A DNA stretch of 64,000 nt, taken from assembly GCF_004366035.1 (NCBI RefSeq), contig NZ_SOEE01000006.1, forward strand, positions 310,001-374,000. Reading direction: 5' to 3'. The stretch is from Cytobacillus oceanisediminis. Lineage in GTDB: Bacteria > Bacillota > Bacilli > Bacillales > Cytobacillaceae. Of the stretch, positions 9,105 to 17,528 are shown piece after piece. Position 1 is the stretch's first letter, and each line of letters begins with the position of its first letter. The notes under the pieces are model-generated. The model ran no database searches and was not told the DNA's origin. It saw only the letters and a program-made list of their open reading frames with translations. The position numbers and the translations under genes were made by a program.

Positions 9105-10490
9105 GTGAAAACAGTATTGGTCATAGGCGGCGGTGTAACAGGATTGTCCGCAATGTATGAACTGAATAAGTGGAAAAAAGAATATGATCAGGATATAAGG
9201 CTTGTGCTGGCAGAATCAGCAGAACAGCTCGGCGGAAAAATCCGCACAGTCAGAGATGGCGGATTTGTAATCGAGGCGGGAGCTGATTCGATTGTTGCCC
9301 GCAAAGCGAATGCGATGAATTTTATCCAGGAGCTGGGGCTGGAAGAAGACGTTGTCTACAATGCTGCGGGGCGATCTTATATATACAGTGATGGAGAGCT
9401 GAAGCTGATACCAGCAGATTCTGTGTTTGGGATACCGGCCAGTGTTGAATCACTTGCCAAATCTGCTCTTGTTTCAGCAGAAGGAAAGGTTGAAGCCCTA
9501 AAAGATTTTTATATGAAAAATGATAGCTTTACAAAAAACGATTCCATCGGCGATTTCCTGGAGCATTTCTTCGGAAAAGAACTAGTGGAAAAACAAATTG
9601 CGCCAGTTCTTTCGGGGGTATATTCCGGGAAACTCAGTGACTTGACCATTGCTTCGACTCTTCCGCAGGTGTTTGATTATAAAGAAAAATACGGCAGCAT
9701 TATTAAAGGCTTTGAAGAAAATAAAAAGGTGTTCCAGGGCGGAGGGGGAAAAAAATTCCTTTCCTTTAAAAAAGGTCTTGATGCCTTAATAGATGCTTAT
9801 GAAGAAAAATTGGATGAAACCGAAATATTTAAAAACACGAAGGCAGTTAAAATAGAGAGAAGTGATCGCAAATATATAGTCGATTTCTCGAATGGCGAAA
9901 GCCTGGAGGCCGATCATCTGGTGCTAAGCATTCCGCATAATGCCGCTGCGGCGCTGTTCGATCATGAGGAGCTGGTAGCGGAATTCGAACTTTTGAAGAA
10001 CAGTTCCTTAATCTCTATCTATCTTGCTTATGATATTCCAGACAGTGAGCTGCCTGAAGACGGGACAGGCTTCATAACTGCAAATACGGATGAATTAACC
10101 TGCAATGCCTGTACATGGACAAGCCGCAAATGGAGGCATACCTCAGAAAGCGGCAATCTGCTTGTTCGATTATTTTATAAAAGCAGCCATCCGGCCTTTG
10201 CATCTCTAAAGGAAATGAACGAAGAAGATTTGCTGCAGACGGCTTTGGCTGATATTGAAAAAAGCCTTGGCATCACATCTGTTCCCACTGCAAGTGAAGT
10301 GACGAAGTGGACTGAAAAAATGCCAAACTATCTGCTATCCCATCCGCAGACAGTAGCAGCAATTGAAAACAGACTGGACCAGGAATACCCTGGAATATGG
10401 CTTGCAGGCTGCTCCTATTATGGTGTAGGAATACCAGATTGTATTGAAAATGGGGCAGAAACTGCCAGGAAAATAATTGATCGTATATAA
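9105..10490 (+). CDS. hemY: HemY-type FAD oxidase (coproporphyrinogen III / protoporphyrinogen oxidase)
   Basis: The product is 461 residues. The N-terminal dinucleotide-binding motif VLVIGGGVTGLSAMYEL is followed by AESAEQLGGKIRT and GFVIEAGADSIVARK, all diagnostic of the HemG/HemY flavoprotein class. In Firmicutes these oxidise coproporphyrinogen III to coproporphyrin III in the coproporphyrin-dependent haem route. The C-terminal GIWLAGCSYYGVGIPDCIENG is the second FAD-contact region. It starts with GTG behind GAGGTG. No hemE or hemH is adjacent, so this could be a stand-alone or second copy. Confidence 0.9.
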   Translation: MKTVLVIGGGVTGLSAMYELNKWKKEYDQDIRLVLAESAEQLGGKIRTVRDGGFVIEAGADSIVARKANAMNFIQELGLEEDVVYNAAGRSYIYSDGELKLIPADSVFGIPASVESLAKSALVSAEGKVEALKDFYMKNDSFTKNDSIGDFLEHFFGKELVEKQIAPVLSGVYSGKLSDLTIASTLPQVFDYKEKYGSIIKGFEENKKVFQGGGGKKFLSFKKGLDALIDAYEEKLDETEIFKNTKAVKIERSDRKYIVDFSNGESLEADHLVLSIPHNAAAALFDHEELVAEFELLKNSSLISIYLAYDIPDSELPEDGTGFITANTDELTCNACTWTSRKWRHTSESGNLLVRLFYKSSHPAFASLKEMNEEDLLQTALADIEKSLGITSVPTASEVTKWTEKMPNYLLSHPQTVAAIENRLDQEYPGIWLAGCSYYGVGIPDCIENGAETARKIIDRI

Positions 10491-10493
10491 CTA

Positions 10494-10527
10494 AAATCCC
10501 CTTCTGTTAAAAGATGGGGATTTTTTT
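10494..10527 (+). terminator. Terminator after hemY
   Basis: AAATCCCCTTCT and AAGATGGGGATTT pair across a 5-base loop; seven Ts follow. It also lies at the 3' end of the convergent minus-strand gene. Confidence 0.85.
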
Positions 10528-10529
10528 GC

Positions 10530-10754
10530 TTATATGATTTTTGTATGGTCCTTAGGACTTTCAATCCTCATTTGCTCCAGTTCGAGCTTCATTTTTTCTG
10601 TTTCAAGCAAATAGTTTTCCTGTTTCAGCTTTTCCAGGGTAATTTCATCTTTTATCATATTGTGTTTAATTTTTGCCAGTCTTTGTGTATGAAAAGTCAG
10701 GATGGCGATGATGGGAATAGAGAAAGTCATCACTACAGCAATTGTTCCTGTCAA
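10530..10754 (-). CDS. Small membrane protein with coiled-coil tail
   Basis: The product is 74 residues. Residues 1-20 form one membrane segment (TIAVVMTFSIPIIAILTF), followed by a basic turn and a charged helix with heptad-like leucines (LEKLKQENYLLETEKMKLEL). The shape is like PspB, but similarity cannot be claimed. The start is TTG with GAGGTG eight bases upstream. It diverges from the DUF488 gene over a perfect 26-base inverted repeat. Confidence 0.6.
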   Translation of the reverse strand: MTGTIAVVMTFSIPIIAILTFHTQRLAKIKHNMIKDEITLEKLKQENYLLETEKMKLELEQMRIESPKDHTKII

Positions 10755-10794
10755 ATTCCTTGCACCTCACATTTAATTGAATTAGAAAATTTTG

Positions 10795-10820
10795 TATAAT
10801 TTATATTTGTATAAATTATA
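10795..10820. promoter_or_regulatory. Perfect AT-rich inverted repeat between divergent genes
   Basis: TATAATTTATA, then TTTG, then TATAAATTATA: 11-base arms without a mismatch. Both strands contain TATAAT, so it could be two overlapping -10 boxes and/or an operator for the divergent pair. Confidence 0.5.
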
Positions 10821-10869
10821 GCAAATGACAAGTAAGATAGAAACGTGAAAATAATCTGGTGGTGAAGAA

Positions 10870-11235
10870 ATGGCTGGAATTACTATAAAAAGAGTATACG
10901 ACCCCTATGAAGAGGCTGATGGATACCGAGTATTAGTGGATCGGCTGTGGCCGAGGGGAATTAAAAAAGAAGATGCACATTTATCAGCCTGGGAAAAAGA
11001 AGTTGCACCAAGCAGCGAGCTTAGAAAATCTTTTAATCATAAACCTGAACTTTTCGGTATTTTTCGAGAAAAGTATCTCATTGAGCTGCGCACACAGACA
11101 GACAAGATTCACAAGATGGAAGAACTGTACGAGATATCTAAGAAGCAAAAACTTACACTACTATATGCTGCAAAAGATACAGTAAATAACCATGCAATTA
11201 TATTATTGGAAGAATTATTAAGGAAGGAGAAATAG
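10870..11235 (+). CDS. DUF488 family protein, YeaO-like
   Basis: The product is 121 residues. IKRVYDPYEEADGYRVLVDR, LWPRGIKKED and LLYAAKDTVNNHAIIL are the family signature of YeaO-type DUF488 proteins. Their biochemical function is not established. The ATG follows GGTGGTGAAG. It precedes the catabolic island by 130 bases. Confidence 0.85.
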   Translation: MAGITIKRVYDPYEEADGYRVLVDRLWPRGIKKEDAHLSAWEKEVAPSSELRKSFNHKPELFGIFREKYLIELRTQTDKIHKMEELYEISKKQKLTLLYAAKDTVNNHAIILLEELLRKEK

Positions 11236-11272
11236 AAGCTGAATTTTATAGGAAGGAAAAAAATTAAAAATA

Positions 11273-11336
11273 GGTAGAAATATTTTAATTTTATGTAAAG
11301 ATTCTGAAAGTTTAGTGTTTTCTTTTTTCCTATACT
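11273..11336 (+). promoter_or_regulatory. Putative promoter region of the catabolic operon
   Basis: TATACT at 11331-11336 is a reasonable -10 box without a good -35. Upstream lie GGTAGAAATATTTTAA (11273-11288) and TGTAAAG (11294-11300). Related AT-rich words occur before the two binding-protein genes of the same island, suggesting a shared activator. This is pattern-based only. Confidence 0.35.
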
Positions 11337-11365
11337 TAATGTTAAAAGAAGTGAGGGAGAAGGAA

Positions 11366-12874
11366 ATGATTGATTTACTCCTGATTCATGGAACTGTCAT
11401 TACTATGGATCAAAACAGGCGAATCATCACCGATGGAGCTGTCGCTATAAATGGAAGCAGGATCCTGGATGTGGATATGAGTGAGAAACTATTGGAAAAA
11501 TATGAGGCGAAAGAAGTGATAGATTGCAGCCATCATTGTGTCCTGCCTGGATTAATAGATGTACATGGACATGGCGGCCATTCGATGTTTAAGACCATTG
11601 CAATGGAAAGCTTGGATTTTTGGATGCCTATTATGACGAATACGTATAAGCATTTTGTTACAGACGAATTCTGGTATTTTGAAGGGAAGCTTTCTGCACT
11701 TGAGCGGCTGAAGGCGGGCATAACAACTGGTGTATCTGTTCTTGGTTCAATGCCAAGGTCAGATGATCCAGTTTTTGCCATCAATCATGCAAAAGCCTAT
11801 GCAGAAACTGGTGTCAGGGAGGTTGTTTGCACCGGTCCCTGCAATCCTCCATGGCCTCATTCATTCAGCAGGTGGATAGACGGTCAAAGAATGACTAAAG
11901 AAGTCACCTACGAGCAAGTGTTAAATGGTGCTGAAGCAGTGATTGAAGCTTTAAACCATGCTAATCAAGATCGGACAAGAGCATTTATTACCCCTTTCGT
12001 AATTGTTACATCAGTTGAACCATCTGGTCCAACTTCACCTGCGAAACTTCATCATTTAACAGAGCATGATTTATACCAAGCAAAGAAAGTCAGAGAAATT
12101 GCCAGAAAATATAATACAAGAATCCACTCTGATGCTTTTGGAGGCATGATTCACTTGGCAGTAAAGGATTGGGAGAATGCTCTTTTAGGTCCTGATGTTC
12201 ATCTTCAGCATTGCCGGGGGATATCCTTTGATGAAGCGAAAATATTAGCTGAAACCGGAACAAATGTCAGTGCCTCTCCTGGATTCTCTCAAATTCACGC
12301 CCGCACACCGATGATAGAATTGATCGAGTTGGGAACAACAGTTGCTATATCAACAGATGGCACTTCACCATCCACTAGCTTTGACATGTTTCAAGCCATG
12401 AGAAAAACACAATTTATACATCAGGCCGCTCATAGAGATGAATATTGCTTACCTCCTGGTAAACTTCTGGAGATGGTTACGATTGAAGCTGCAAAATGTA
12501 TTGGATGGGATGATGAATTGGGCTCTCTTGAAGCGGGGAAAAAGGCGGATGTTATAACTGTCAATATGCATCAGCCGCACTTAACACCTGAATTTATGCA
12601 TATTCATCGGCTTGTCCATCAAGCTTATGCAGCTGATGTGGGGCATGTTATCGTAGATGGCAGGATTCTTATGAAGGACAGAGCAGTCTGCTCCGTTGAT
12701 GAAAGGTCAGTTTTGGAAGAATCAAATGAAGAAGCTAACGCAACAATTAAGCGTGCTGGTCTTGAAAGATACATGAAGCAGACGAAATATTTTTGGGGGC
12801 ACACACGAACCTATGGGGATGGAATGGATCATGATAAAGAATCTACAATTGGGGAGAAAGGGGAAAATCAATGA
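11366..12874 (+). CDS. TRZ/ATZ-family amidohydrolase with full metal site
   Basis: The product is 502 residues. The amidohydrolase ligands are visible: HGH in DVHGHGGH (about residue 66), His in RIHSDAFGG (about 254), His in LQHCRGIS (about 282) and Asp in ISTDGTSPS (about 329). The N-terminal LLLIHGTVITMD and C-terminal LEAGKKADVITVNM form the usual beta-sandwich edge. This superfamily deaminates or hydrolyses cyclic amidines, purines and triazines; the substrate here is unknown. The start at 11366 has GGGAGAAGG upstream. Its stop overlaps the next start (ATGA at 12871), implying coupled translation with the partner amidohydrolase. Confidence 0.85.
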   Translation: MIDLLLIHGTVITMDQNRRIITDGAVAINGSRILDVDMSEKLLEKYEAKEVIDCSHHCVLPGLIDVHGHGGHSMFKTIAMESLDFWMPIMTNTYKHFVTDEFWYFEGKLSALERLKAGITTGVSVLGSMPRSDDPVFAINHAKAYAETGVREVVCTGPCNPPWPHSFSRWIDGQRMTKEVTYEQVLNGAEAVIEALNHANQDRTRAFITPFVIVTSVEPSGPTSPAKLHHLTEHDLYQAKKVREIARKYNTRIHSDAFGGMIHLAVKDWENALLGPDVHLQHCRGISFDEAKILAETGTNVSASPGFSQIHARTPMIELIELGTTVAISTDGTSPSTSFDMFQAMRKTQFIHQAAHRDEYCLPPGKLLEMVTIEAAKCIGWDDELGSLEAGKKADVITVNMHQPHLTPEFMHIHRLVHQAYAADVGHVIVDGRILMKDRAVCSVDERSVLEESNEEANATIKRAGLERYMKQTKYFWGHTRTYGDGMDHDKESTIGEKGENQ

Positions 12875-14349
12875 AGACCAGGCTAAAGGGGAAATATGTA
12901 ATTGGATATGATGGAAAAGATCATGTCCTGATAGAAAATGCTGAGGTTGTATTTGAAAATGATACCATCATTTATGTTGGAAAAAGGTATTCAGGCCAAG
13001 CTGATAAAGTTATAGATGCCGGCCGCGCTTTAATCAGTCCGGGATTCATTGACTTGAATGCATTAGGCGATATTGATCATGATATCTTGCATTTGGAGGC
13101 CAGTTCAGCAAGACAGAAAAATCTGCTTTGGTCAGAGAGATATGTGAAGCAAGGACACCATGAAATTATGACGGCTGAAGACGAGGCCTTTAAATCTTTA
13201 TATGCCTATTCACAGCTGATCCTTCATGGAATTACAACTGCTATGCCAATCACTTCTGTGCATTATAAAAAATGGGCAGAAACATATGAAGAGCTTGCAT
13301 CAGCAGCGAGGCATGCTGCTGACTTGGGATTGCGTATATACCTGGGTCCAAGCTATCAATCGGGGATAAGGGTCGTCCAGGCAGATGGCAATATTAAGAT
13401 TCATTGGGATGAAGAAGCTGGAAGGCAAGGATTAAAAAGAGCTGTGCGCTTTTTGGAAGAGTTTGATGGTTCATTTAATGGTTTGGTCAGGGGAATGCTT
13501 GCCCCTGAGCGGATTGAAAGTCAAACGGAAGAAAGTCTTCTCCTTACAAAGCAATATAGTGATCACTATAAAGTTCCGATAAAATTGCATGCAGCCCAAG
13601 GTGATTTTGAATACCATACCATGATTGAGAAATATGGCGTAACTCCAATTAGGCATTTATATAACCTTGGATTTTTAGGATCCAGATCGGCGATTCCTCA
13701 TGCCCATTTTATTGCTGGCTACAGTGGGGCAAAAATGGGTGGTGGAGATGATTTGTCACTGCTGAGGGAAACGGGCACGACGGTCATTCATTGCCCATTA
13801 ATAATTGGAAGGCACGGACAGGCAATGGAATCCTTTGCAAAATATAAACAGTTAGGAATTAATTTAGCGTTAGGTACAGATACGTTTCCTCCGGACATGT
13901 TCCAGAATATCAGAACAGGGAGCATGCTTTCCCGGATCGTAAATAAAGAAGTTAAAGACTCAGCATACTCAGATCTTTACCGTGCTGCAACTTTAGGTGC
14001 TGCAAAGTTTCTGGGAAGAGAAGATTTGGGCCGCCTTTGTGCTGGCGCAAAAGCAGATATTATTGCAATTGATTTAGCCGGATTCCATATGGGAGTATTA
14101 GATGATCCCTTAAGAACAGTGATTGTAAGCGGAACTGGAAGAGATGTCAAGTTATCCATTATCAATGGGAAAGTAGTCATGAAAGACCGAAAATTACCCA
14201 ACCATGATTTAGAGGCACTAAAAGGAAAAGCGCAAGAATATTTCATGAAAATGAAAAAGGGTTATTTAAAAAGAGATTATCAGGAGCTTACTGAGAATGA
14301 ATTGCTGCCGCCTTCTTTCAGACTTGTTGATTCTATTGATCAGCAATAA
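12871..14349 (+). CDS. Amidohydrolase-like protein lacking the HxH metal motif
   Basis: The product is 492 residues with the amidohydrolase beta-sandwich and barrel. At the place where FIDxHxH is expected the sequence reads FIDLNALGDIDHD, so the first two metal ligands are missing. Later ligand positions persist: KLHAAQG (about residue 239), HAHFIAGY (about 277) and LGTDTFPPD (about 335). It may use one metal, a different chemistry, or be a non-catalytic partner of the amidohydrolase it overlaps by four bases. The C-terminus has the usual LCAGAKADIIAIDL turn. Role inferred only from context. Confidence 0.8.
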   Translation: MKTRLKGKYVIGYDGKDHVLIENAEVVFENDTIIYVGKRYSGQADKVIDAGRALISPGFIDLNALGDIDHDILHLEASSARQKNLLWSERYVKQGHHEIMTAEDEAFKSLYAYSQLILHGITTAMPITSVHYKKWAETYEELASAARHAADLGLRIYLGPSYQSGIRVVQADGNIKIHWDEEAGRQGLKRAVRFLEEFDGSFNGLVRGMLAPERIESQTEESLLLTKQYSDHYKVPIKLHAAQGDFEYHTMIEKYGVTPIRHLYNLGFLGSRSAIPHAHFIAGYSGAKMGGGDDLSLLRETGTTVIHCPLIIGRHGQAMESFAKYKQLGINLALGTDTFPPDMFQNIRTGSMLSRIVNKEVKDSAYSDLYRAATLGAAKFLGREDLGRLCAGAKADIIAIDLAGFHMGVLDDPLRTVIVSGTGRDVKLSIINGKVVMKDRKLPNHDLEALKGKAQEYFMKMKKGYLKRDYQELTENELLPPSFRLVDSIDQQ

Positions 14350-14370
14350 TGTTTGTTATTTTGTATAAGT

Positions 14371-14435
14371 AGTAGAAAAAGTTTAAAAACATGTAAAGAA
14401 AGTAGAAAAAGATTAATCAGAATATTTTATATAAT
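14371..14435 (+). promoter_or_regulatory. Promoter with direct repeats before the first binding-protein gene
   Basis: TATAAT at 14430-14435 has no recognisable -35. The 11-mer AGTAGAAAAAG occurs at 14371-14381 and again at 14401-14411, 30 bases (about three helical turns) apart, with TGTAAAG between. This looks like an activator-dependent promoter internal to the operon. Confidence 0.5.
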
Positions 14436-14474
14436 TAGATAAAGGCTTAAGGGCTTAAAAAAGGGGGATTGAAT

Positions 14475-16040
14475 TTGAAAGTGAAAAAAAGAATGGGGTT
14501 AATCATCTCAGCTCTGCTGATCGCAATCCTTATTTCAGGGTGTTCGACTAAAAAACAGGTTAACAGCAGTCAGGACTCCAAGGGAATAGCATCCGAAAAC
14601 GGAGGAACTTTAGTTATAGCCCGTTTATCTGACGCAGAAAATTTAGATCATCATTTTATGTCGACAATCAATGCCGCCAGCGTTACACATAATAAAATTT
14701 ATGAGGGGCTTGTTGGCCGGGATAAAAATACCGAAATCAAGCCGGTGCTGGCTGAAAAGTGGGAACAGTTAGATGAAACAACTTGGGAGTTCAAGCTTAG
14801 AGAGGATGTAACATTCCATGACGGGACAGCATTTAATGCCGATGCAGTGAAAGCAACATTTGACCGGTTATTAGATCCGGATGTTGCCTCTCCAAGAGCT
14901 GTTGTATTCAAAATGGTAGAAGAAGTAAAGGCAGTCGATGAATTTACTGTCCAATTTAAGTTATCAGAACCGTTTTCACCCCTGCTATCCATATTGGCCA
15001 ATCATGAAGGCGGCATTATCTCACCAAAAACTATCGAGAAATATGGAAAGAAAGTGATTCAAGAACCTGTTGGGACAGGTCCATTTGTATTTGAGTCCTG
15101 GACACCGGGCAAAGAAATTGTTTTTAACAAAAATGAAACCTATTGGGGGACTCAATCTAAGCTGGATAAAGTAATATTTAAGATCGTCCCTGAAGAAACA
15201 ACAAGGATATCCATGCTTGAAACAGGTGAAGCCCATATAGCCGAACCGCTCTCGGTCACAATGATGGAAACGGTGGAAAACTCCAAAAATGCAGAAATTT
15301 ACCGCAGTGAAGGATTTGGCACAGAATATATTGGGTTTAACGTTGAAAAGGAGCCATTCAATGATGCCCGAGTCCGCAAAGCTATTGGACATGCTGTTGA
15401 AATGGATTCAATTCTGGAGGGGGTATTTGAGAATGTTGGGAATAAGTCCAATTCACTGCTGGGGCCAAAGGTATTTGGATATCATGAAAGCCTCGAAGCA
15501 TACGAATACAACCTCAATGAGGCAAAAAGGCTTCTCACAGAAGCAGGCTACCCAAATGGCTTTGAAACAACGTTGAAAACAATGGATAAGAAAGAATGGA
15601 TTAATATGGCGGAGGTTCTTCAATCTCAGCTGAAAGGGATAGGAATCAAACTGGACATTCAGGTATATGAATATGGGACATTTGTCGAACAAGTAAACCG
15701 CGGTGATTCCGAGATGTTTATTTTAAGCTGGAGAAATGCGACGGGAGATGCTGATTATAATCAATATAACCTTTTCCATAGCAGTTCACACGGCCCTGCA
15801 GGAAATACCTTCTTCTACAGTAATAAAGAAGTGGACAGCTTAATAGAAGCTGCACGGGCTGAAAAAGATTCGGATAAGCGGATGGAGTTCTATGCAAAAG
15901 CCCAGGAAATCGAAATGGAAGAATCCGTATATATTCCGGTTCGTGTAATTGAGAATATGGCGGCTATTTCAAAAGATGTAAAAGGCTTCTCTATAAGTCC
16001 ATCTGGATACTTGGAGATCAATGACATTTCAATTAAATAA
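14475..16040 (+). CDS. ABC-transporter solute-binding lipoprotein, family 5 (copy 1)
   Basis: The product is about 521 residues. A basic, hydrophobic signal ends in the lipobox LISGC (Cys23). The mature protein has the family-5 (peptide/nickel/opine) features WEFKLREDVTFHDGT, VKATFDRLLDP, EPVGTGPFVFESW and YLEINDISIK at the end. It captures substrate outside the cell and delivers it to a Dpp-type importer. No permease gene is beside it; the only one in the window is at 24.4-28.3 kb, beside a close paralogue of this protein. TTG at 14475 is chosen because AAGGGGG is seven bases upstream. It sits among ring-opening enzymes, so the ligand may not be a peptide. Confidence 0.9.
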   Translation: MKVKKRMGLIISALLIAILISGCSTKKQVNSSQDSKGIASENGGTLVIARLSDAENLDHHFMSTINAASVTHNKIYEGLVGRDKNTEIKPVLAEKWEQLDETTWEFKLREDVTFHDGTAFNADAVKATFDRLLDPDVASPRAVVFKMVEEVKAVDEFTVQFKLSEPFSPLLSILANHEGGIISPKTIEKYGKKVIQEPVGTGPFVFESWTPGKEIVFNKNETYWGTQSKLDKVIFKIVPEETTRISMLETGEAHIAEPLSVTMMETVENSKNAEIYRSEGFGTEYIGFNVEKEPFNDARVRKAIGHAVEMDSILEGVFENVGNKSNSLLGPKVFGYHESLEAYEYNLNEAKRLLTEAGYPNGFETTLKTMDKKEWINMAEVLQSQLKGIGIKLDIQVYEYGTFVEQVNRGDSEMFILSWRNATGDADYNQYNLFHSSSHGPAGNTFFYSNKEVDSLIEAARAEKDSDKRMEFYAKAQEIEMEESVYIPVRVIENMAAISKDVKGFSISPSGYLEINDISIK

Positions 16041-16045
16041 GCTCT

Positions 16046-16085
16046 AAGATAAGAGGGATATCCGTTCTGGGTACCCTTTTATCTT
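16046..16085 (+). other. Intercistronic RNA hairpin
   Basis: AAGATAAGAGGG can pair with CCCTTTTATCTT over 12 positions with one G-U pair. No T-run follows, so it may stabilise or process the binding-protein mRNA rather than terminate it. Confidence 0.55.
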
Positions 16086-16111
16086 GTCCGGGGCCGGAAA
16101 GGTGAATGAAA

Positions 16112-17347
16112 ATGAATAATAGCTATTGGTTAAAGAATGTGCGATTAGAATGCGGATACAAAAATGAGAATAATAGAGTGTCAGGTACTATAACGGATCG
16201 ATTTCATTTATTAATAGAGGACGGCTGCATTGCTAAGATTACGAAGGACTTAGAGGCTTCCTCTGATAAACTGCCTATAAAAGATGCAAAGGGACTGCTG
16301 TTATTGCCATCCTTTGTTGAAAAGCATGTCCATCTTGATAAAACGTATATGGGGGATGAGTGGAGGGCCTGCATCCCTGCATCGGGTGTCATAGAACGGT
16401 GTGAAATTGAAAAGAATGCATTGTTATCTATGTCTGCAAGTACCTATCAGCGATCAAAAGCATTGCTTAAGCAGCTAATATCCTATGGATCAACTCATAT
16501 TAGAACCCATGTGGATATATACCCTGAAGTCCAATTACGGAATTTAGATGAAGTTCAGCAGACTTTGGAGGAATTTTCGAGCTATGCCAGCTCTGAGATT
16601 GTTGCCTTTGCCCAGCATGGCTTGCTGCGCTCAGGGACACCTCAGCTTATTAGAGAAGCTATTAGAAATGGTGCTGGAATTGTAGGAGCGGTCGACCCAG
16701 CTACCGTTGACAACAATATTGAAGCTTCGCTAGTTCAATTGATGGATTTAGCTGTAGAAGGCAATGCAGATATTGATTTGCATTTACATGATCCTGGTCA
16801 CCTTGGTACTTTTACTATGAAAAGGCTGGCCTTTCTGACTAAGGAAGCTGGCTGGGAAGGAAGAGTTGCGATTAGCCATGCATTTGGCATGGGTGATGTT
16901 TCAAGGGCAGAAGCCTCTGAAATGGCAGAGATTTTAAAAGACGCACGTATTTCGATCGTTACTAGCCTCCCGACTGGCCGGGCAATCCCGCCTGTTGATC
17001 TGTTAAGTGAGTGTGGAGTAGAGGTGGCTGTTGGAAACGATAATATTTTTGATTCATGGTGGCCAATAGGTAATGGAGATATCCTGGAAAGAGCAGGCCG
17101 TTTAATTGAACGGTATAGATGGACGGATGAAAAGTCTCTCTCTCAAGCATTTAGATATATTACAGGGGGGAAAACGCCGCTTGATCAGAAGGGAAACCGG
17201 ATCTGGCCAGCACCTGGTGATGAAGCCAGCATGGTCCTTGTCGATGCAAGCTGTTCAGCAGAGGCAATGGCTAGAAGAGCGGAACGCCATGCAGTGTTCT
17301 ACAAGGGGAATTTAGTTTGCGATAAAGAAGGGATGAAAAGAGAGTGA
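16112..17347 (+). CDS. Cytosine-deaminase-like amidohydrolase (copy 1)
   Basis: The product is about 411 residues. CodA-type ligands are present: HVHLDKTY (near residue 73), DLHLHDPGH, ISHAFGM and the Asp in GNDNIFDSWWP. The C-terminal phrase VLVDASCSAEAMARRA is shared with two further copies at 30208 and 31474. CodA-like enzymes remove amino groups or hydrolyse imidic bonds in pyrimidines, creatinine and related rings; the true substrate is unknown. ATG at 16112 lies nine bases from GGAAAGG; ATG 16106 is too close. It follows the binding-protein gene and precedes allB. Confidence 0.85.
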   Translation: MNNSYWLKNVRLECGYKNENNRVSGTITDRFHLLIEDGCIAKITKDLEASSDKLPIKDAKGLLLLPSFVEKHVHLDKTYMGDEWRACIPASGVIERCEIEKNALLSMSASTYQRSKALLKQLISYGSTHIRTHVDIYPEVQLRNLDEVQQTLEEFSSYASSEIVAFAQHGLLRSGTPQLIREAIRNGAGIVGAVDPATVDNNIEASLVQLMDLAVEGNADIDLHLHDPGHLGTFTMKRLAFLTKEAGWEGRVAISHAFGMGDVSRAEASEMAEILKDARISIVTSLPTGRAIPPVDLLSECGVEVAVGNDNIFDSWWPIGNGDILERAGRLIERYRWTDEKSLSQAFRYITGGKTPLDQKGNRIWPAPGDEASMVLVDASCSAEAMARRAERHAVFYKGNLVCDKEGMKRE

Positions 17348-17528
17348 TTAGATCAGTCTCTGGTTATTGTCTTCATTTAAATTCAAAAAAATTGAAGAAG
17401 TAAAGAAAGCTAAAAAATTAGTAAAGGAATCCGAAAAAAATAGTTGGATTTTTTTATACAATTTAATAAATCAGTTAATGAGGTTCCTCGAAATACAGAA
17501 TAAGATTAAAAGTAACGGGGGAAATGCG

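Noticed and set aside
17420..17458. Terminator-like AATCC/GGATT before allB
   Set aside because: Only five pairs with a long loop; not convincing.
17367..17528. N-terminal extension of allantoinase
   Set aside because: Lys-rich, not family-like and without a ribosome site; ATG 17529 fits AllB.
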